33,271 bases of DNA, taken from the IMG/VR virus record IMGVR_UViG_3300021407_000035, positions 1-33,271 of that record, one strand, 5' to 3'. A program made the translations under genes and the position numbers. Source of the stretch: a virus. The first letter of the stretch is position 1. Every line of letters begins with the position of its first letter. Below, piece by piece: positions 1 through 5,701 of the stretch. Under the pieces are notes generated by a model, which saw only the letters and a list, made by a program, of their open reading frames with translations, made no database searches and had not been told where the DNA came from.

Positions 1-83
1 GGGGGGGGGGGGTCGGGGGCCGAGCCGGACCGAGGGGGGCCGGTTCGAATACCGGGGCGAACGTTTCGAACGTCCGGTCGAGG
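1..83. other. Left genome end, G-rich, non-coding
   Basis: The window opens with twelve G residues, then a G/C-rich stretch holding two TTCGAA hexamers (44-49 and 65-70). The second sits in the short palindrome ACGTTTCGAACGT (61-73, one base off perfect). No gene is seen. The matching TTCGAA cluster at the right end suggests that the two ends belong together at a cos/pac-type site. Confidence 0.5.
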
Positions 84-353
84 TCATCGGCGCCCGCTCC
101 TGCGGCCGATCGAGGGGGCGCGGCGGTGCACGACGGCGCCGACCCGGCCGGGGGTGCCCGAGGTCGAGCGGCGCGCCGCGTAGGACAGCGCCGAGCGGGC
201 GATCCGCAGCCGGTTGCCCTCGGATATCCCGGCGCGCTTAGCCTGCGCCCTGGTCGGCACGGGATATTTCCAGCTCGAGCGCGGCGCGGACTTGGGCGCG
301 TACACGAACGCCGAGCGGGGCAGCTTGCGGCGTTGCGCCGCGGTGAGGCTCAC
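84..353 (-). CDS. DUF6582-like small basic protein
   Basis: An 89-aa, strongly basic protein starting at GTG 353, whose GTGA overlaps the stop of the IPT/TIG gene, so the two are translationally coupled. The order LPRSAF..YP......GNRLRIARSALSYAAR...G..G.V...V.RRAP follows the DUF6582 pattern, which in actinophages is often found in capsid-associated or protease-linked proteins (family knowledge from memory). The C-terminus is Arg-rich. If the genome circularises, this gene is the last one before the end junction and directly upstream of the terminase operon, so a late role is plausible. No catalytic motif is visible. Confidence 0.6.
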   Translation of the reverse strand: MSLTAAQRRKLPRSAFVYAPKSAPRSSWKYPVPTRAQAKRAGISEGNRLRIARSALSYAARRSTSGTPGRVGAVVHRRAPSIGRRSGRR

Positions 354-631
354 TGTTGGAACCCGGATCCGTGAATCGTGACGATCGTCCCGCCGCGCCC
401 GCTGTTCGGTTCAACCCCGTTGATCGTCGGGGGCCTGGGCGGGGGGACGGCGTAGAACGCGCCCGCCGCGGTCGCCTCGCCAGCGGCGGTCGTCACGGTG
501 ACGTCCTCGGGCCCGTCGCCGCCGCCCATGTAGGTAGCGATCAGCGTCGTGTCGTCTATGACGGTGACGTCGCGGGCCTCATTCGGGCCGATGCGGACGC
601 GGGTCACGTTGGCGGGCAGCGGGGTCGACAT
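350..631 (-). CDS. IPT/TIG-domain protein (permuted half-repeats)
   Basis: A 93-aa protein starting at ATG 631 behind a good Shine-Dalgarno site (GAGGAGG). Residues about 8-60 look like the C-terminal half of an immunoglobulin-like IPT/TIG domain (VTVIDDTTLIATY...DVTVTTAAGEATAAGAFYAV). Residues about 67-91 look like the start of a new repeat (PPTINGVEPNSGRGGTIVTI, then HGSGF), which then stops. There is no signal peptide. Such domains occur in phage head decoration and tail proteins. Its position before the DUF6582-like gene, and across the ends before the terminase, suggests a virion role. It could also be the remnant of a longer repeat protein. Confidence 0.65.
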   Translation of the reverse strand: MSTPLPANVTRVRIGPNEARDVTVIDDTTLIATYMGGGDGPEDVTVTTAAGEATAAGAFYAVPPPRPPTINGVEPNSGRGGTIVTIHGSGFQQ

Positions 632-836
632 GTCGGCGCCTCCTCGACCGCTCCCCGGGCTATTGAACCTCGGGTCGAGGGTTGGCGTCCAGCACGGGGG
701 CGCGTGCCCGCCCGTGCGCGGCAGCCGGGAGCGACTATGCGCCGCGCTACTATCGAGGATGATCGGGCGGGCACGCGGTTAGGGGCCAGCGTACAGCGGC
801 GGCCCTCGGTTAACCCCATGTAACGCGCATGGCGGG
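632..836. other. Intergenic region, possible late-operon leader
   Basis: About 205 bp without a convincing gene. It holds a small hairpin, CCTCG-GGT-CGAGG (668-680), and a weak inverted repeat around 780-820 (GGGGCC...GGCCC) that might end the 837-1031 transcript. I could not find a promoter with a convincing -35/-10 pair. By position it would be the leader of the operon that starts with the IPT/TIG gene. Confidence 0.35.
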
Positions 837-1031
837 TCACCTCCCCTCGAATTGGCGGCGCAGCATCTCGGCGTGTTTCTTGCACACCGGGACGCGGACC
901 GCTGCGCCGTCAGCTACGGGCACGTAGAAGTACAGCGGGCCGTCGCCTGCGTCGTGCGGATCCTGGCTGACGATGCCGTCGCCTGCGTCCGGGTCGGGAT
1001 CGAAATACGCGCACCACGGTAGCCCGGTCAC
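837..1031 (-). CDS. Small conserved-type phage protein, unknown function
   Basis: A 64-aa ORF from GTG 1031, whose GTGA overlaps the stop of the 57-aa gene upstream. An in-frame ATG exists at 1190, but it would run over the upstream gene and adds only Arg/Pro-rich sequence, so GTG 1031 is preferred. The protein has a Cys near the N-terminus (LPWCAYF) and CKKH near the C-terminus, which could bind one metal ion, with an acidic middle. I do not recognise the family. It is the last gene of the left early operon. Confidence 0.55.
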   Translation of the reverse strand: MTGLPWCAYFDPDPDAGDGIVSQDPHDAGDGPLYFYVPVADGAAVRVPVCKKHAEMLRRQFEGR

Positions 1032-1201
1032 GGGTGCGGCCGGTCGAGCCGGGCGAGGCGGCGCAGCGCCCGCCAGTAGCAGCCCGCGCGGCCCCGGCAT
1101 ACCGGCGCGTACCGGACCGGGCTCGACACTTGGGCGAGCATCCGGTAACGCTCCTCGGGTCCGGTCGCGCCGCAATATGAGCACGTCCATGCGACGCTCA
1201 C
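1028..1201 (-). CDS. 57-aa zinc-ribbon-type small protein
   Basis: A short gene starting at GTG 1201 (GTGA overlap with the upstream stop) and ending in a GTGA overlap with the next gene. The protein has TCSYC near residues 6-10 and VCRGRAGC near residues 34-41, giving a C-x2-C...C-x5-C arrangement that could bind zinc, followed by a basic helix (RALRRLARLDR). A nucleic-acid or protein-binding role is possible but not shown. The tight coupling on both sides is the main evidence that it is real. Confidence 0.6.
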   Translation of the reverse strand: MSVAWTCSYCGATGPEERYRMLAQVSSPVRYAPVCRGRAGCYWRALRRLARLDRPHP

Positions 1202-1437
1202 GTGTCCGGCCGGTCGAGCCGGATCCGGTGGAATCCGAGCACCTCGGCGGGGTCGACGCCGGGCCGGGTGTGCCCGAGGATGTCGCGCACGGTCTCGGCG
1301 ACCACGGCGCCGATAGCGGGGTCTTGATGCCCGGCGAGATGCAGCAGTGCGGCGCGGGCCTCGACGTCCGATAGCGCGACGATATCGAGGGCTGATAGCC
1401 GGTCGGGCCGGGGCGGGTTGAGGGGGTGAACTGACAT
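1198..1437 (-). CDS. 79-aa phage protein, unknown function
   Basis: Starts at ATG 1437 (MSVHPLNPP...). The protein has an Ala/Leu-rich helical middle (SALDIVALSDVEARAALLHLAG) and a C-terminus containing AEVLGFHRIRLDRPDT. It is transcribed away from the GntR regulator, with 60 bp between the two starts, so it begins the last early unit and may be controlled by that regulator. An alternative start at 1638 would overlap the GntR gene and is less likely. I do not recognise the family. Confidence 0.6.
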   Translation of the reverse strand: MSVHPLNPPRPDRLSALDIVALSDVEARAALLHLAGHQDPAIGAVVAETVRDILGHTRPGVDPAEVLGFHRIRLDRPDT

Positions 1438-1461
1438 GGTTGTTACGTCCAATCGTCCCCG

Positions 1462-1479
1462 GGTGGCCTGCGGGCTACC
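1462..1479. promoter_or_regulatory. Imperfect palindrome, candidate GntR operator
   Basis: The 18-mer GGTGGCCTGCGGGCTACC matches its own reverse complement at 14 of 18 positions. It lies between the divergent starts of the 79-aa gene (1437) and the GntR-type regulator (1498). GntR proteins bind short palindromes in their own promoter regions, so autoregulation is a reasonable inference. A TATCGT at 1486-1491 could serve as a -10 for a nearly leaderless regulator transcript. Confidence 0.35.
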
Positions 1480-1497
1480 GGGGGGTATCGTGCGCTT

Positions 1498-1833
1498 GTG
1501 AGTGCTGATCATGCCCTCGACCCGGACGCTCCGGTCGCGCTGTATGTGCAGCTCGCCGGGGTATTGCGTGCCCGGGTCGAGGGCGGGCAGATCACCGGGC
1601 GACTGCCCAGCGTGATCGAGTTGGCGGGCGAGTTTCACGTCGCCCGTGATACGGCGGGTAAGGCCCTGCGGTTGCTGGCCCGGTCCGGGTATGCGACGGC
1701 GGTCCGGGGGCGGGGTTACTACGCGACGCCATCGGATCCGATGAGCACGACGGCGACGGTCGCCGGTCCCATGCCCGCCGTGTCCGACCCGAACCGCAGG
1801 TATCCGTCCTCAGCCGGGGCGTCGGGGTCGTAG
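1498..1833 (+). CDS. GntR-family winged-helix regulator
   Basis: A 111-aa protein from GTG 1498. Residues about 12-77 are a typical GntR DNA-binding domain: PVALYVQLAGVLRARVEGG, then LPSVIELAGEFHVARDTAGK with the recognition helix, then ALRLLARSGYATAVRGRGYY with the wing. There is no effector domain, only about 35 low-complexity residues, so it is a DNA-binding-only type like the regulators of actinomycete integrative elements (comparison from memory). It is the only plus-strand gene in the left third, and its last 115 bp overlap the 3' end of the convergent gene 1719-1997. A role in lytic/lysogenic or replication control is inferred. Confidence 0.8.
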   Translation: MSADHALDPDAPVALYVQLAGVLRARVEGGQITGRLPSVIELAGEFHVARDTAGKALRLLARSGYATAVRGRGYYATPSDPMSTTATVAGPMPAVSDPNRRYPSSAGASGS

Positions 1834-1997
1834 ACCTCGACTAGCCAGCGTTCGCCGCGCGCCTCGGCCTCAGTCGCCAGCCCGCCGTGTACGAGGGCGA
1901 GGGCGGCGCCTGACTCGGGCCGGGCGCCGGGTAGCCAGTCCTCGCGGACGAGCACGCCCTCGACCCAGACGCGGAACCGTAGCTGATCGTGGATCAT
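1719..1997 (-). CDS. 92-aa phage protein, unknown function
   Basis: Starts at ATG 1997 as an ATGA overlap with the upstream stop. The protein (MIHDQLRFRVWVEGVLVRED..., GERWLVEVYDPDAPAEDGYLRFGSD) has a regular beta-strand look and two acidic loops. It ends inside the convergent GntR gene. I do not recognise the family, but the codon pattern and tight coupling support a real gene. Confidence 0.6.
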   Translation of the reverse strand: MIHDQLRFRVWVEGVLVREDWLPGARPESGAALALVHGGLATEAEARGERWLVEVYDPDAPAEDGYLRFGSDTAGMGPATVAVVLIGSDGVA

Positions 1998-2242
1998 GGC
2001 GGGCCGGCCCCTTCGGCGTCGAGGGCGGCGAGGTAGGCGCGGGTCGCGTCGATGACGCTGATGCCGCCGACCTTGCCGTGGTGCCACTGGTCGAGGGACC
2101 GCCGTAGGTCGGCGAGTGCCCGCTCGAGCGCCGGCCCGGCCGCCGCCACGGGGCCGACTTCGGGTCGGGGGGTTGGGACGTGGATCCGGGCGGCGTCGCC
2201 GTCGCCCCATGTGGCGCCCATCATGTCTCCCCACGCGCTCAC
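1994..2242 (-). CDS. 82-aa phage protein, unknown function
   Basis: The preferred start is GTG 2242, whose GTGA overlaps the Lsr2-gene stop. An ATG at 2221, with GGGGAG five bases upstream, is a good alternative and would shorten the protein by 7 residues. The C-terminal half (ALERALADLRRSLDQWHHGKVGG, then ISVIDATRAYLAALDAE) is predicted helical. The family is not recognised. Its place directly after Lsr2 in one transcript suggests joint expression. Confidence 0.55.
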   Translation of the reverse strand: MSAWGDMMGATWGDGDAARIHVPTPRPEVGPVAAAGPALERALADLRRSLDQWHHGKVGGISVIDATRAYLAALDAEGAGPP

Positions 2243-2649
2243 TGGAGACCGCGCGCCGCGTTGTACGCGGCGACCGCAGCGGCCGATACGCGGCCCCGGT
2301 CTTTCACCTCGAGGTCGGGCCGCTCGGCCTGCGCCCATGTGCGGATCGCGTCGCGGTCGACGTGCACGTCGGGGGCGGTGAGCACGGTCTGAGCGGCCCG
2401 GCCGGGCGATGGGGGGGGGACCGCCCGGCCGGGAGTCTTGCGCCCGCGCTTGCCCTTGCCGCGGCCATTGCCGTTCGGCACGGTGCGGGCGGCGCCGATG
2501 TACGGGCTGAGCGATTGGGTGAGCTCGAGCAAGTGCGGGACGGATAGCTCAGTTTCGTAGTCCTGGCCGTCGAGCGCGAACCGTACCGTCCGCTCGGCCG
2601 GGCCGCCGTCGAGGTCATCGATCAGGAGTGTTTGGATCTTGGTTGCCAT
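2239..2649 (-). CDS. lsr2: Lsr2-family nucleoid/xenogeneic silencer protein
   Basis: A 136-aa protein from ATG 2649, with GAAAGGGA ten bases upstream. The N-terminus (MATKIQTLLIDDLDGG, ERTVRFALDGQDYETELS) is the Lsr2 dimerisation domain. A basic Gly/Lys/Arg linker follows, with GRGKGKRGRK. The C-terminus (AIRTWAQAE...LEVKDRGRVSAAAVAAYNAA) is the Lsr2 DNA-binding domain with its RGR minor-groove motif. Host Lsr2 coats and silences AT-rich DNA. A phage copy can alter host silencing or act as a prophage regulator, and homologues are known from actinophages. It has its own promoter (2711-2739). Confidence 0.92.
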   Translation of the reverse strand: MATKIQTLLIDDLDGGPAERTVRFALDGQDYETELSVPHLLELTQSLSPYIGAARTVPNGNGRGKGKRGRKTPGRAVPPPSPGRAAQTVLTAPDVHVDRDAIRTWAQAERPDLEVKDRGRVSAAAVAAYNAARGLQ

Positions 2650-2710
2650 CGTGTGCCGGTCCCTTTCCGGGGTCGTGAGTGTAGGTCGTCGGGTAATCAA
2701 CCCCGTGCAC

Positions 2711-2739
2711 ATAGTAGCCCGTGGGTTACCGCATGTTCA
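2711..2739 (-). promoter_or_regulatory. Promoter upstream of lsr2
   Basis: On the minus strand TGAACA (2739-2734) is followed after 17 bp by TACTAT (2716-2711), a good sigma-70-type -35/-10 pair. It lies in the 108-bp gap between the 223-aa gene and lsr2 and points at lsr2. The gap is visibly less GC-rich than the neighbouring genes. Confidence 0.6.
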
Positions 2740-2757
2740 GGGTCGACACGGATCCGG

Positions 2758-3429
2758 TTACTTGCCGGGCTCGGCGGGCGCGGCCCATCCTTGCTCGACT
2801 AGGACGGCGGTTAGCTGTCGGCTTCCCCACGTGCGGCGGCGCGACGCGGGAATGTTCGTCTTGATCGTCCCCCCGGCGAGGTTGCCGACGCGGGGCAGGC
2901 TGCCGTTCGAGCCGCGCGGGACGATCGTCTTGGGCAGCGTGTTAGACGCTGAGGTCGACACGGTATGCGCGCCCTGCCGGACCACGGTCTTATCAGGATG
3001 GGCCGCCTTGAACGCCGTGATTACCTCATCGCTGAGCGTGCCCGTGCGACTAACTCCGGGGAATCGCGGGTCGGCCCTCGCCCACGCCCGGACGTCGCAG
3101 ACGCGCGCCTCGTTGGCGGGCATGCGCTGGCGTCGCTGATAGGCGATCCGGGCGCGGATGTGCAGCGGTAGCGGCGGCGGGATCCCGGCGTCGAAACTGA
3201 TCAGCGCCGCGGCGGCGTCGGGCGGCGTCCGGTACACCAGGCGATCACCCGTAGCCGGGCTGGTGAACCGGATGTAATCGCTGTCGACGATGGGTCGTGA
3301 GTCGGGGCCGAATCTCGCCTTGAGGGCTTGCACGATCATGCAGCGGCCCGAGTGCGATTCGGCGCCCTTAGCGCGGGCGTAATGCTCATCGGTGATAACG
3401 AGGTCGAGATACGTCGTGCCCTTGCTCAT
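2758..3429 (-). CDS. Actinophage-type protein with Lsr2-like C-terminal segment
   Basis: A 223-aa protein from ATG 3429 (ATGA overlap with the upstream stop). The first 100 residues (AKGAESHSGRCMIVQALKAR, then IRFTSPATGDRLVYRTPPDA, then ISFDAG) resemble a family common in actinophage early regions whose role I do not know. Around residues 108-145, VCDVRAWARADPRF...SRTGTLSDEVITAFKAAHP resembles the Lsr2 DNA-binding domain, but without the RGR triplet. The remaining tail is Ser/Thr/Arg-rich. DNA binding is a plausible inference, helped by lsr2 being the next gene. Confidence 0.6.
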   Translation of the reverse strand: MSKGTTYLDLVITDEHYARAKGAESHSGRCMIVQALKARFGPDSRPIVDSDYIRFTSPATGDRLVYRTPPDAAAALISFDAGIPPPLPLHIRARIAYQRRQRMPANEARVCDVRAWARADPRFPGVSRTGTLSDEVITAFKAAHPDKTVVRQGAHTVSTSASNTLPKTIVPRGSNGSLPRVGNLAGGTIKTNIPASRRRTWGSRQLTAVLVEQGWAAPAEPGK

Positions 3430-3815
3430 GACTTGCCGCCCCTCTTGGGCTTGCCGCCGTCGGGCGGGTCGTCGGGGTCGTCGGGTGAGTCGGGCGCGGT
3501 CATCTCCTTGAACACCTGCTGTATCTCGTCTTCCACGTCGAGCGGCAGCACGGGCTGATCATTGCGCGCCTCAGCGGCGCGGCGGATGAGTTTCTCAGCG
3601 GCGGGCAGGTCGGACGCCAGTAGCATTTCCGCGCGGCGGACCCGGATCGTTATCACGGTGTCGCCCTGGTCGTAATCCTCGGTCCCGCGTTTGCAGTCGA
3701 AGATGATCAGGGCGGCCCGCTTGCGCCGCGGGTCTTTGAGCAGCTCATCGGCGAACGCGACGAATGCGTTTGCCTCGCCCTTGGGCAGTAGCGCGGTCCC
3801 TTTCACGTCGGGCAT
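3426..3815 (-). CDS. 129-aa phage protein, unknown function
   Basis: Starts at ATG 3815 with GAAAGGA nine bases upstream; longer in-frame starts overlap the previous gene. The sequence (LPKGEANAFVAFADELLKDP, AALIIFDCKRGTEDYDQGDT, ITIRVRRAEMLLASDLPAAE) is alpha/beta and looks folded. The C-terminal 20 residues are an Asp/Pro stretch followed by a basic KPKRGGKS end. The type is common next to replication genes in actinophages, but I know no function. Confidence 0.65.
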   Translation of the reverse strand: MPDVKGTALLPKGEANAFVAFADELLKDPRRKRAALIIFDCKRGTEDYDQGDTVITIRVRRAEMLLASDLPAAEKLIRRAAEARNDQPVLPLDVEDEIQQVFKEMTAPDSPDDPDDPPDGGKPKRGGKS

Positions 3816-3829
3816 GGTCGGGTGTCCTT

Positions 3830-4138
3830 TCAGAACGGGTAGTCGCCGTCGGGCGGGTGCCCGTCGGGGTCGGTGGGGCGGTGGCGGTTCTCGAGCTTGC
3901 GCCGGGCCTGCGCGGCGGCGTCGGACCATCGGGGGGTCCGGGTCGAGGGCGGGGGCTCGCCGCGGCGGGCGCGGGCCTGGGGCATCGGCTGGCCCTGGAG
4001 CGGGTGGCAGTTGGGGCAGCGGGTGAGCCGCCCGTCGGCGCCCTCGACGTGCCGGGTCGGGTCGCACTGCCCGCAGTGCGGCAGTTCCTCGCGGTTGAGT
4101 GCCGACCAGAAAGAGCCGTCGCCGTCACGGTCGGTCAT
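3830..4138 (-). CDS. Zinc-ribbon protein next to candidate origin
   Basis: The preferred start is ATG 4138 behind AAGGGGGAC, giving 102 aa. A GTG at 4273 would add 45 residues encoded by the tandem repeats and by lower-GC DNA, and is less likely, although its GTGA overlaps the upstream stop. The protein has HCGQC near residue 22 and RCPNCHP near residue 40, a four-Cys zinc ribbon, followed by a basic, Pro-rich tail that is probably disordered. Nucleic-acid binding is plausible. The neighbouring gene is a replication protein. Confidence 0.6.
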   Translation of the reverse strand: MTDRDGDGSFWSALNREELPHCGQCDPTRHVEGADGRLTRCPNCHPLQGQPMPQARARRGEPPPSTRTPRWSDAAAQARRKLENRHRPTDPDGHPPDGDYPF

Positions 4139-4212
4139 GGCGCGGTCCCCCTTACGTTGCTGCGCCAGGTTGCGGCTTGTACTTGGCGGCGGTATTAGTT
4201 CTTTAGGTTTAC

Positions 4213-4237
4213 GGGTCGGGTCGGGTCGGGTCGGGGC
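4213..4237 (+). repeat. GGGTC tandem repeat with G-quadruplex potential
   Basis: Four perfect GGGTC units (4213-4232) followed by GGGGC. Five G-tracts of three or more separated by two-base TC loops form a textbook G-quadruplex motif on the plus strand. It lies between the replication gene and the zinc-ribbon gene, next to lower-GC sequence at about 4145-4212. Confidence 0.75.
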
Positions 4238-4248
4238 AGCGTGACGCC

Positions 4249-4284
4249 CGGCGTGAGTCACGGCGTGAGTCACGGCGTGATCAC
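4249..4284. repeat. Tandem 12-bp repeats, candidate iterons
   Basis: CGGCGTGAGTCA occurs twice in tandem (4249-4260, 4261-4272), followed by a third unit matching 9 of 12 (4273-4284). The last unit is inside the 3' end of the replication gene. A strict 12-bp period next to an initiator-type gene is what replication iterons look like, though function is inferred. Confidence 0.65.
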
Positions 4285-4632
4285 CTCATCGGGGGGCTTG
4301 TTCCGCTTCTCGAGCCAGCGTCGCCGCCGCTCGGCGTCGGCCTTACGGCGGGCTGTGACCTGCGCGCGGGTCGGATTCCAGTCGGCCCAGTCGTGAAACT
4401 GCCACCCGTTGCCGTTCGTCTCCCATAGGCGCCGGTCGACCAGATCCCGCGCGGCGCCGTCCGGGTCGTCGGCGTCCCCGGCGAACAGCCAGAGCAGCGA
4501 CCGCGGGACGTGACCGTCGGTGAGCTGCCACGCCGACCAGTCACCCGCCCGCAGCCACATGGCGAGCGTGTCGTTAGGGATCCCCTCGGCTTTCGGGTGG
4601 GTGATGAATGAGTCATCGACGCGGAACCACAT
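4270..4632 (-). CDS. DnaD-like phage replication protein
   Basis: A 120-aa protein from ATG 4632 with GAGGAGAG upstream. It opens MWFRVDDSFITHPKAEGI and continues DTLAMWLRAGDWSAWQLTDG, then HVPRS, with a final WQFHDWADWNPTRAQVTARR, then KADAERRRRW. This is the pattern of short helical N-terminal domains of actinophage replication-initiation or helicase-loading proteins. No helicase, primase or polymerase gene is visible, so this small protein probably recruits the host replisome. A perfect DnaA box lies just upstream of its start and tandem 12-mers overlap its end. Confidence 0.7.
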   Translation of the reverse strand: MWFRVDDSFITHPKAEGIPNDTLAMWLRAGDWSAWQLTDGHVPRSLLWLFAGDADDPDGAARDLVDRRLWETNGNGWQFHDWADWNPTRAQVTARRKADAERRRRWLEKRNKPPDEVITP

Positions 4633-4674
4633 CGGTAACGCTCTCCTCTCACCCGCTCGCGGTTGTTAACAGGG

Positions 4675-4683
4675 TTATCCACA
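4675..4683 (+). promoter_or_regulatory. Perfect DnaA box
   Basis: TTATCCACA is an exact match to the bacterial DnaA-box consensus. It overlaps the stop codon of the nuclease gene and lies 42 bp upstream of the replication-protein start. With the 12-mers and G-rich repeat on the other side of that small gene, it supports an origin within about 4200-4690. One perfect box alone could be chance. Confidence 0.5.
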
Positions 4684-5028
4684 CTCAGGGGGGCGCGGCG
4701 GGGGCGCGTATCCCGCCTCGACCAGCACGGGCATGAGCAGCCGGGTCCGCACGATGCACAGGGATTCGCCGACCGACCGCTCGCCGAAACCGGGCGGCAG
4801 GTACAGCAACACGCCCAGCTCGCCGCGCACGGGGTAGCCCTCGGCCTGCCGGGTCCACGCCTTAGGGCGCCACTCGGCGCCGGTCTTGACTTCCCACGCC
4901 ACGCCGGGCGTGTTCTCGAGGTCCCGGCCGGGGCGCCCGTTCGGGGTTTTCTCGGCGTCGGGCCACCAGGGCGCGAGGTAGGCGGCGACCCATGCGGGCG
5001 CGGCGTTGCCCTTCGCCCGCGTGCTCAC
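4675..5028 (-). CDS. PD-(D/E)XK nuclease, Holliday-junction-resolvase-like
   Basis: A 117-aa protein from GTG 5028 (GTGA overlap). The core GRDLENTPGVAWEVKTGAEW, followed by RPKAWTRQAEGY, fits the small PD-(D/E)XK enzymes of actinophages: Asp in RDLENTPG, Glu and Lys in EVKTG, then a helix with WTRQAE. Such proteins are often annotated as resolvases or structure-specific endonucleases that resolve recombination or replication branches before packaging. The upstream ATGs (5061, 5040) would overlap the previous gene more. Fold assignment is fairly sure; the substrate is inferred. Confidence 0.7.
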   Translation of the reverse strand: MSTRAKGNAAPAWVAAYLAPWWPDAEKTPNGRPGRDLENTPGVAWEVKTGAEWRPKAWTRQAEGYPVRGELGVLLYLPPGFGERSVGESLCIVRTRLLMPVLVEAGYAPPPRPPECG

Positions 5029-5174
5029 GGCGCCCACCATCGCGTCCGCCAGTAGGGCCATAGCGGGTCGGCGCAGTGCGGCCCGCAGGTGAGCGGGTCG
5101 GGCCGGTGGCACCAGTCGCAATGTCGGCGGATCCCGAACCATGCCTGCCGGGTCACCCGCAGGTCGGCGGTCAT
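5025..5174 (-). CDS. 49-aa zinc-finger-type protein
   Basis: Starts at ATG 5174 (ATGA overlap with the upstream stop) and ends in a GTGA overlap. The short protein has HCDWCHRPDPLTCGPHC, a C-x2-C...C-x3-C cluster with nearby His, then a Trp-rich end (WPYWRTRWW). It can bind one zinc ion. Coupling to the PD-(D/E)XK nuclease suggests a DNA-transaction partner, but this is inference. Confidence 0.6.
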   Translation of the reverse strand: MTADLRVTRQAWFGIRRHCDWCHRPDPLTCGPHCADPLWPYWRTRWWAP

Positions 5175-5701
5175 GAGGGCAGCTCGGGTAGCTCGACGGT
5201 GCGGACGCCGATCGCCTGTAGCAGCCACGTGGGGACGTCGGCGCCGTAGGACCGGATGAGCCAGCGCAGCACCTCAGCGCGGGTCATCGACCAGTGATCG
5301 GGGGGCCAGCGGGCGACGTGCTCGAACTTGAACGCCTGATAGGGCAGGGCGCGGTATCCGTCGTCACAGAAACAGTCGGTGATCAGCTCCGGGTCGAGGT
5401 CGTGATGGGCGGCCGGGTCGTAGGGCACGGGATCGGCGGCGGCGTCGCCGAGGTCGTCGCGCCATACGACATACACGGTCCCGTTGCATAGGGGGCACGC
5501 GGCGGCCGGGCCGAGCGCGTCGATGAGCAGTGACCGGGCGAGGTCGGCGGGGCCGGATCCGGCGTAGCCCCATTCCATCCCGGCCGGTGAGTGCCTGACG
5601 ATATGCGGCAGCTCGTAGCGGTCGCCGGTCTGCTTATCGTGGGCGATGATCCTTACCCGGCCGCTCGCGTAGCGGGCGGCGTGATAGCACGTCGGGATCA
5701 T
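5171..5701 (-). CDS. DUF6166-like protein with C-terminal extension
   Basis: A 176-aa protein from ATG 5701 (ATGA overlap with the upstream stop). Near the N-terminus, HAARYASGRVRIIAHDKQTG, then YELPHIVRHSPAGMEWGYAG and GPADLARSLLID, resembles the small DUF6166 family found in phages and plasmids, as I recall it. A CPLCNG motif near residue 77 and a later CFCDD may bind metal. The C-terminal part (HWSMTRAEVLRWLIRSYG, then VPTWLLQAIG) is helical. The function is unknown. Confidence 0.6.
   Translation of the reverse strand: MIPTCYHAARYASGRVRIIAHDKQTGDRYELPHIVRHSPAGMEWGYAGSGPADLARSLLIDALGPAAACPLCNGTVYVVWRDDLGDAAADPVPYDPAAHHDLDPELITDCFCDDGYRALPYQAFKFEHVARWPPDHWSMTRAEVLRWLIRSYGADVPTWLLQAIGVRTVELPELPS

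Noticed and set aside
36-58. tRNA T-arm-like sequence CCGGTTCGAATACCGG
   Set aside because: The stem pairs only four bases around eight, and no anticodon or acceptor stem can be built from the available sequence; it is better explained by the TTCGAA cluster.
356-823. 155-aa plus-strand ORF
   Set aside because: Opposite the IPT/TIG gene, Arg/Gly/Pro-rich, no ribosome site; the minus-strand gene has a recognisable domain.
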